NCBI GenBank assembly: GCA_026418875.1
Contig: JAOAAM010000663.1
Location: forward strand, 1 to 9,523
Length of the DNA: 9,523 nt
Reading direction: 5' to 3'
From: Gemmataceae bacterium
GTDB taxonomy: Bacteria; Planctomycetota; Planctomycetia; Gemmatales; Gemmataceae
Position numbers and translations under genes: made by a program. Each line of letters starts with the position of its first letter. Position 1 is the stretch's first letter. Below are positions 5,854 to 9,523 of this stretch, piece by piece. The notes under the pieces are model-generated. The model was not told the origin of the DNA. It did no database searches and saw only the letters and a list, made by a program, of their open reading frames with translations.

Positions 5854-6605
5854 TCCCACCGTCGGCAAACATGATCGAGTTGGAGCACGTCACCAAGCGT
5901 TACGGCACGAAGTTGGCTGTGGACGATTTGAGCTTGGCGATCAGTGCCGGCGAGCTGTTTGCTTGCCTCGGGCCGAACGGTGCCGGGAAGACCACCACCA
6001 TCAAGATGCTCGTCGGGCTGCTCTTCCCAACTTCGGGAAGTGTTCGTGTCGGCGGCTTCGACATGCAGCGACAAGGGGACGAAGCTCGTCGCCTCATCAG
6101 TTACTTACCCGATGTGCCGTACCTGTATGAAAAACTCACCGGCCGGGAGTTTCTCTGGTTCATCGCGGAAATGTACGGCATGGATCGGTCGCATGCGGCC
6201 CGGAAGATCGACGAGGTGATCCAACAATTCGAACTGGATGATTTCGTCGATGACCTGACCGAGCGTTACTCGCATGGCATGAGGCAACGCACCGTCTTCG
6301 CCTCCGCCCTGCTGCACGAGCCTCGGGTGCTGATCGTTGACGAACCCACGGTTGGCTTGGATCCGGCCAGCGTTCGCAAACTGAAGAACATCCTGGTGGA
6401 ACTGACTCGGCAGGGCGTCACCGTCTTCCTCTCGACGCATTCACTGGACATCGTGCAGGAGTTAGCCAGCCGCATCGGAATTATCCACCGCGGTCGGCTC
6501 ATTGGTTGCGGCACTCTCGAGGCCCTTCGCAAACAGGCCGCCCACGACGGTTCCCTGGAAGATGTCTTTCTTAAGCTCACCGAGGAGGAGCCGTCGATCG
6601 GCTGA
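5850..6605 (+). CDS. ABC transporter ATP-binding protein (ABC-2 exporter type)
   Basis: This 251-residue cytoplasmic ATPase has all the hallmarks of an ABC nucleotide-binding subunit: Walker A GPNGAGKTT (41-49), signature YSHGMRQR (140-147), Walker B VLIVDEP (160-166), D-loop GLDP (169-172) and switch His197 in STHS. The Q-loop position reads YLPDVPYLYEKLTGREFL, with Asp88 in place of the usual Gln, a form I associate with ATPases of ABC-2 exporters. A C-terminal SLEDVFLKL closes the domain. The start overlaps the preceding stop (ATGA), which favours 5850; the ATG at 5871 would begin at MIELEHVTKRYG, a very typical family start, and may also be used. No permease follows: the next gene is a peptidase. 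The membrane partner must lie elsewhere. The substrate cannot be told from the sequence. Confidence 0.93.
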   Translation: MIPPSANMIELEHVTKRYGTKLAVDDLSLAISAGELFACLGPNGAGKTTTIKMLVGLLFPTSGSVRVGGFDMQRQGDEARRLISYLPDVPYLYEKLTGREFLWFIAEMYGMDRSHAARKIDEVIQQFELDDFVDDLTERYSHGMRQRTVFASALLHEPRVLIVDEPTVGLDPASVRKLKNILVELTRQGVTVFLSTHSLDIVQELASRIGIIHRGRLIGCGTLEALRKQAAHDGSLEDVFLKLTEEEPSIG

Positions 6606-6618
6606 CCTCGGCGTAGTT

Positions 6619-6663
6619 TCCGTCATGACGGACGAAAACCCACCCTTCGTTCGCCTTTTCGTC
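6619..6663 (+). promoter_or_regulatory. Competing hairpins in the leader of the M32 carboxypeptidase gene
   Basis: Two structures lie between the ABC ATPase stop and the M32 start. TCCGTCATGACGGA (6619-6632) is a perfect 14 bp palindrome. GACGAAAA (6631-6638) pairs perfectly over 8 bp with TTTTCGTC (6656-6663), with a 17 nt loop. They share two bases (6631-6632), so they cannot both form fully. The second stem ends directly against the ribosome binding site AGGGA (6664-6668). The first arm TTTCCGTCA and the last arm TTTTCGTCA are near repeats. An effect on translation is possible, and no ligand is suggested. The palindrome could instead be a DNA operator. Confidence 0.45.
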
Positions 6664-6676
6664 AGGGATGTTCCCG

Positions 6677-8179
6677 ATGGATGCCTACCAAAGCCTCATC
6701 ACCCATTGGCGCGAAACGTCGCTCTTGAGTTCCTGCGCGGCATTGCTGGGTTGGGACGAGCGGACGTACATGCCCCGTGCTGGCTCGGCTCACCGAGCCA
6801 AGCAAATGGCGCTTCTGGCCCGCATGACCCATGAACGCCTCACCGACCCGCGGATTGGCGATTGGTTATCGCAACTCGAAGGTGCGACCGATTCGGCGGA
6901 GCAGGCAGCCAATGTTCGAGAGATCGGGCGGACGCATCGCCGGGCCGTCCGAGTGCCCGCCCGCCTGGTCGAGGAATTGGCCCGAGTCACAACGCAAGCG
7001 CAGGAAGTCTGGGTCGAAGCCCGAGCCGCTGCCGATTTTCGGCGGTTCCTGCCGTGGCTCGATCGGATCGTGGCCCTGAAGCGCGAAGAGGCCGAGGCGC
7101 TAGGCAACACTGCCCACCCCTACGATGCGTTGTTGGAAGAGTACGAGCCAGGGAGCAGCAGCGATGCCATCGAGCGATTATTCCGAGCGCTGGCCCGTGA
7201 ACTGGCACCGTTCGCGGCGAAACTCTTCGACGCACCAAGACAGCCCAACGAGTCGATTTTGCGACGGGAATTCCCCGTGGCAGACCAAGAGCGATTTGGC
7301 CGAGCCGTCGCGGAAGCCATGGGCTTCGACTTCCAGGCGGGCCGGCTCGACGTCACGACGCATCCATTCTGCTCCGGGATCGGTCCGGGCGATTGCCGAC
7401 TCACGACCCGGTACGACCCGAACCATTTCAGCTCCGGCTTCTTCGGCATCTTGCACGAGTGCGGTCACGGTATCTACGAGCAGAACCTGCCGCGCGAGCA
7501 TTTTGGCACCCCCCTCGGGACCGCTTGTTCGCTCGGAATCCACGAATCCCAATCGCGACTTTGGGAAAACTTCGTCGGCCGAAGCCCCGAGTTCTGGCAG
7601 CATTATTTCCCGAAAGCTCAAGACGCATTCCCCTCATTAAGAGACGTTCGGCTGGAAGATTTTGTGCTGGCCGTCAATCGTGTGGGTCGCACCTTCATTC
7701 GTGTGGAAGCGGATGAAGTGACGTACAACCTGCACATCGTCTTAAGGTTCGAGCTGGAGAAGAACCTGATTCAAGGCGACCTCTCGCCCGGCGATGTCCC
7801 AGACGCGTGGAACCAGCGTTTTCACGAGTTGCTGGGCGTTCGCCCCCCGAACGATCGCGAGGGCTGCCTGCAGGACATTCATTGGAGTTTCGGCGGCATC
7901 GGCTACTTCCCGACGTATGCCTTGGGGAACTTGTACGCGGCTCAGTTCATGGAGGCAGCCCGTCGCGACCTGGGCGAGGCGGAGTTGGCCGAGGATTTCC
8001 GCCAAGGCCGCTTCAACCGACTCCGCGAATGGCTGGTGAGCAGGATCCACCGCCAGGGGCAGCTGTATCGCGCCGAGGAGTTGTGTCGGCAAGTGACCGG
8101 GGCCGACCTCAATCATCAACCGTTCATGCGATATTTGCGGGGGAAATACTCTCGCTTGTACGGAGTTTTGCCAGACTGA
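6677..8179 (+). CDS. M32 family (Taq-type) zinc carboxypeptidase
   Basis: This 500-residue cytoplasmic metallopeptidase removes C-terminal amino acids from peptides and has broad specificity in known members. The M32 signature set is present: TTRYDPNHFSSGFFG, then the zinc site HECGH (260-264), with the catalytic Glu between the two His ligands, and GIHESQSRLWEN, whose Glu (290) supplies the third ligand. EADEVTYNLHI and IGYFPTYALGNLYAAQF, both typical of the family, follow. The length fits the family (about 500) and it ends with the usual YLRGKYSRLYG. The ATG at 6677 is preferred because AGGGA stands 8 nt upstream; the ATG at 6668 lies inside that site. It follows the ABC gene by 71 bp on the same strand, so it may be partly co-transcribed, and its end overlaps psuG by 56 bp tail to tail. 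Confidence 0.95.
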   Translation: MDAYQSLITHWRETSLLSSCAALLGWDERTYMPRAGSAHRAKQMALLARMTHERLTDPRIGDWLSQLEGATDSAEQAANVREIGRTHRRAVRVPARLVEELARVTTQAQEVWVEARAAADFRRFLPWLDRIVALKREEAEALGNTAHPYDALLEEYEPGSSSDAIERLFRALARELAPFAAKLFDAPRQPNESILRREFPVADQERFGRAVAEAMGFDFQAGRLDVTTHPFCSGIGPGDCRLTTRYDPNHFSSGFFGILHECGHGIYEQNLPREHFGTPLGTACSLGIHESQSRLWENFVGRSPEFWQHYFPKAQDAFPSLRDVRLEDFVLAVNRVGRTFIRVEADEVTYNLHIVLRFELEKNLIQGDLSPGDVPDAWNQRFHELLGVRPPNDREGCLQDIHWSFGGIGYFPTYALGNLYAAQFMEAARRDLGEAELAEDFRQGRFNRLREWLVSRIHRQGQLYRAEELCRQVTGADLNHQPFMRYLRGKYSRLYGVLPD

Positions 8180-9050
8180 GCGCGATGGAGGCAGCGAGGC
8201 GGGCATTGGCGAGGATCAATTCGCGATTGACCTCGACCGTTTTGCCGCTGGTGAAGTTCGCCAGTTTGGCCAGCAGGGCCGGGGTAACCCTTGGACCAAG
8301 TTCTTGCGTCTCGGCGTGGGCGGCCTGATAAGCGGCCTCGAACTCTTGGGCCGAGAGAGCAACTTCCTCGGCAACCGGCTGAGCGATCAAGACTCCCCGC
8401 CCCCCCCATGCCCAGTGCAATTGGAGGAAGCCGGCGACTTCGATCGCGGTGTCAAAACGGGTCTGAACCGGTAAACCGCTGGAATGAAGGAAGAACGCGG
8501 GAAAGGTCGAGGTGCCGAACCCCAACACCGGCACGCCCAAGGTCTCCAGCATTTCGAGTGTTTTTGGGATGTCCAACACGGATTTCGCACCAGCGCAAAC
8601 GACAGCCACCGGCGTTCGGCTGAGTTCGAGCAAGTCGGAGGAGATGTCAAAGGAGTGCTCGGCCCCGCGATGAACTCCACCGATTCCGCCGGTCGCAAAA
8701 ACGGGAATACCGGCTCGCGCGGCCAACAACATCGTGCCGGCCACCGTCGTTGCGGCCGTGAGTCTCTTCGCGATCGCCACGGCGATATCCCGCCGGGACG
8801 CCTTCTCGACGTGAGGATTCGAGGCGAATCGCTCGATCTCGGCCGACGTCAGACCCACGATCGGCTCGCCATCGAGGATCGCGATCGTCGCCGGCGTGAC
8901 CCCGGCACGGCGGATGACCTCCTCCGCCTCAATCGCGGTCTGGTAATTCATGGGCCAGGGCAGGCCGTGACTGATGAGCGTCGACTCCAAGGCCACAACG
9001 GGAGATCCCTCCCGCAAGCTGGCGGCGACATCGGGTCGAATGGTCAACAT
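8124..9050 (-). CDS. psuG: Pseudouridine-5'-phosphate glycosidase
   Basis: PsuG splits pseudouridine 5'-phosphate into uracil and ribose 5-phosphate, breaking the C-C glycosidic bond during salvage of RNA-derived pseudouridine, in the cytoplasm. The 308-residue protein matches the family (E. coli 312) throughout: ALESTLISHGLP with Glu22, EKASRRDIA with Lys83, TVAGTM, FATGGIGGVHRG, the metal-site region FDISSDL with Asp139, and VCAGAKSVLDIPKTLE, where Lys156 corresponds to the lysine that forms the covalent sugar intermediate. The start at 9050 has GGAG 9 nt upstream and a good promoter just beyond. The partner kinase PsuK is not in this window, so pseudouridine must be phosphorylated by an enzyme encoded elsewhere. 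The last roughly 14 residues extend past the family's usual end and lie inside the M32 gene on the other strand. Confidence 0.96.
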   Translation of the reverse strand: MLTIRPDVAASLREGSPVVALESTLISHGLPWPMNYQTAIEAEEVIRRAGVTPATIAILDGEPIVGLTSAEIERFASNPHVEKASRRDIAVAIAKRLTAATTVAGTMLLAARAGIPVFATGGIGGVHRGAEHSFDISSDLLELSRTPVAVVCAGAKSVLDIPKTLEMLETLGVPVLGFGTSTFPAFFLHSSGLPVQTRFDTAIEVAGFLQLHWAWGGRGVLIAQPVAEEVALSAQEFEAAYQAAHAETQELGPRVTPALLAKLANFTSGKTVEVNRELILANARLAASIALSLAKLRTSESISPANIA

Positions 9051-9084
9051 GGCACCACACTCCAAGGCTGCCCACCCGAGCCAC

Positions 9085-9113
9085 AATATAAACATCAAAA
9101 CAATCGCTGTCAC
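9085..9113 (-). promoter_or_regulatory. Sigma-70-like promoter for psuG
   Basis: On the minus strand, GTGACA (9108-9113) and TATATT (9085-9090) are 17 bp apart. Both match five of six consensus bases. The predicted start near 9078 gives a 27 nt leader that includes the GGAG ribosome binding site. The element is the most AT-rich spot in a GC-rich gap between divergent genes, which adds weight. Confidence 0.6.
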
Positions 9114-9198
9114 GAGGCTGGCTGCTTCCCACATGCACGAGAAGAGAGCGGCCGAGGGGCGTGCCGGATACCACCGGCGACAAATTGGGGGAGCCATC

Positions 9199-9523
9199 AT
9201 GAACTCAACTTCAGAGTTCGATGAGACGCAACGCGCCTGGGCGACGTGGATCCTTTCCGCATTGTGCCTGCTCTGGTTCGTCCTGGCCGGGAGAATCGCC
9301 TTGGCCGGACGGTGGGACAATCTCCGCTGGTTTTTGTTGATGGGCGACCCCCATGCCCAAGACACGCTCGGAGCCCTCTCCGCCGCCGCCATCGAGGACG
9401 GTGAGTGGTGGCGATTGATCACCACGTTGTTCGTCCATCAAGACTTTTTTCACCTGCTCATCAACCTTTCGACGTTTTTCGGTTACGGCCGTCGGCTGGA
9501 GCGGTTGTGGGGCAGCTGGCGGT
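9199..9523 (+). CDS. Rhomboid-family intramembrane serine protease, N-terminal part only
   Basis: The window holds the first 108 codons. Residues 17-36 form a first membrane segment (TWILSALCLLWFVLAGRIAL). Residues 68-93 match the second transmembrane region of rhomboids: GEWWRLITTLFVHQDFFHLLINLSTFF, with the conserved His80, His85 and Asn89, the last expected to line the active site. The following GYGRRLERLWGSW fits the family's loop after that helix. The catalytic serine (GxSG) and the second catalytic histidine would lie beyond the window, so activity cannot be judged; inactive relatives exist. The ATG at 9199 has GGGGGAG 5 nt upstream. It diverges from psuG over a 148 bp gap. Rhomboids cut transmembrane segments of substrate proteins within the membrane; the target here is unknown. 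Confidence 0.88.
   Translation, partial: MNSTSEFDETQRAWATWILSALCLLWFVLAGRIALAGRWDNLRWFLLMGDPHAQDTLGALSAAAIEDGEWWRLITTLFVHQDFFHLLINLSTFFGYGRRLERLWGSWR

Noticed and set aside
6668..6676. Upstream ATG as the start of the M32 gene
   Set aside because: It overlaps the AGGGA site, which is correctly spaced for the ATG at 6677.
9051..9134. In-frame extension of PsuG that would add a membrane segment (AASLVTAIVLMFILWLGWAAL)
   Set aside because: There is no ribosome binding site at the ATG at 9134, the stretch contains the psuG promoter, and PsuG is a soluble enzyme. The hydrophobic reading comes from AT-rich promoter bases.
1..9523. CRISPR arrays, insertion sequences, prophage or integration sites, including an integration site at the tRNA-Ser
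   Set aside because: I saw no regularly spaced repeats, transposase or integrase motifs, and no duplicated tRNA 3' end in the window.

Overview
The window reads as chromosomal DNA from a GC-rich bacterium, most likely a planctomycete of the Gemmata/Gemmataceae type. This is an inference from gene content: a c-type cytochrome joined to a PHM-like copper monooxygenase next to an exported redoxin, small N-terminally anchored hypothetical proteins, and a very short UvrC. No 16S or other decisive marker is present. I see no CRISPR array, insertion sequence, phage gene or integrase; it looks like ordinary core and lineage-specific chromosome.

Layout, left to right. (1) 1-392, minus: most of a YmdB-type macro-domain deacetylase, cut by the window edge. 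(2) 544-2547, plus: a redox module made of an exported thioredoxin-fold redoxin, interrupted by an apparent +1 frameshift, and an exported protein with a heme c site (CSSCH) followed by a two-domain copper monooxygenase with all six expected copper ligands. (3) 2548-3143: mostly non-coding, with a tRNA-Ser(CGA) on the minus strand, two inverted repeats in front of it, and one doubtful GTG-started ORF. (4) 3144-3512, plus: a small membrane-anchored protein. (5) 3551-4888, minus: a 445-residue UvrC that lacks the helix-hairpin-helix end and a middle segment. (6) 4942-6605, plus: a probably leaderless two-gene operon encoding a membrane-anchored protein of unknown function and, through an ATGA overlap, an ABC ATPase without a permease in view. 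(7) 6677-8179, plus: an M32 (Taq-type) metallocarboxypeptidase with a structured leader. (8) 8124-9050, minus: pseudouridine-5'-phosphate glycosidase PsuG, whose end overlaps the M32 gene by 56 bp. (9) 9199-9523, plus: the start of a rhomboid-family intramembrane protease, cut by the window edge.

Most neighbours do not form one pathway. Two groups probably work together: the redoxin with the cytochrome/copper monooxygenase (both exported, same strand, 47 bp apart), and the anchored protein with the ABC ATPase (translationally coupled). The most notable points are the heme-c/copper monooxygenase module with its broken redoxin, the minimal UvrC, the leaderless promoter at 4926-4942, and the paired hairpins in front of the M32 gene.
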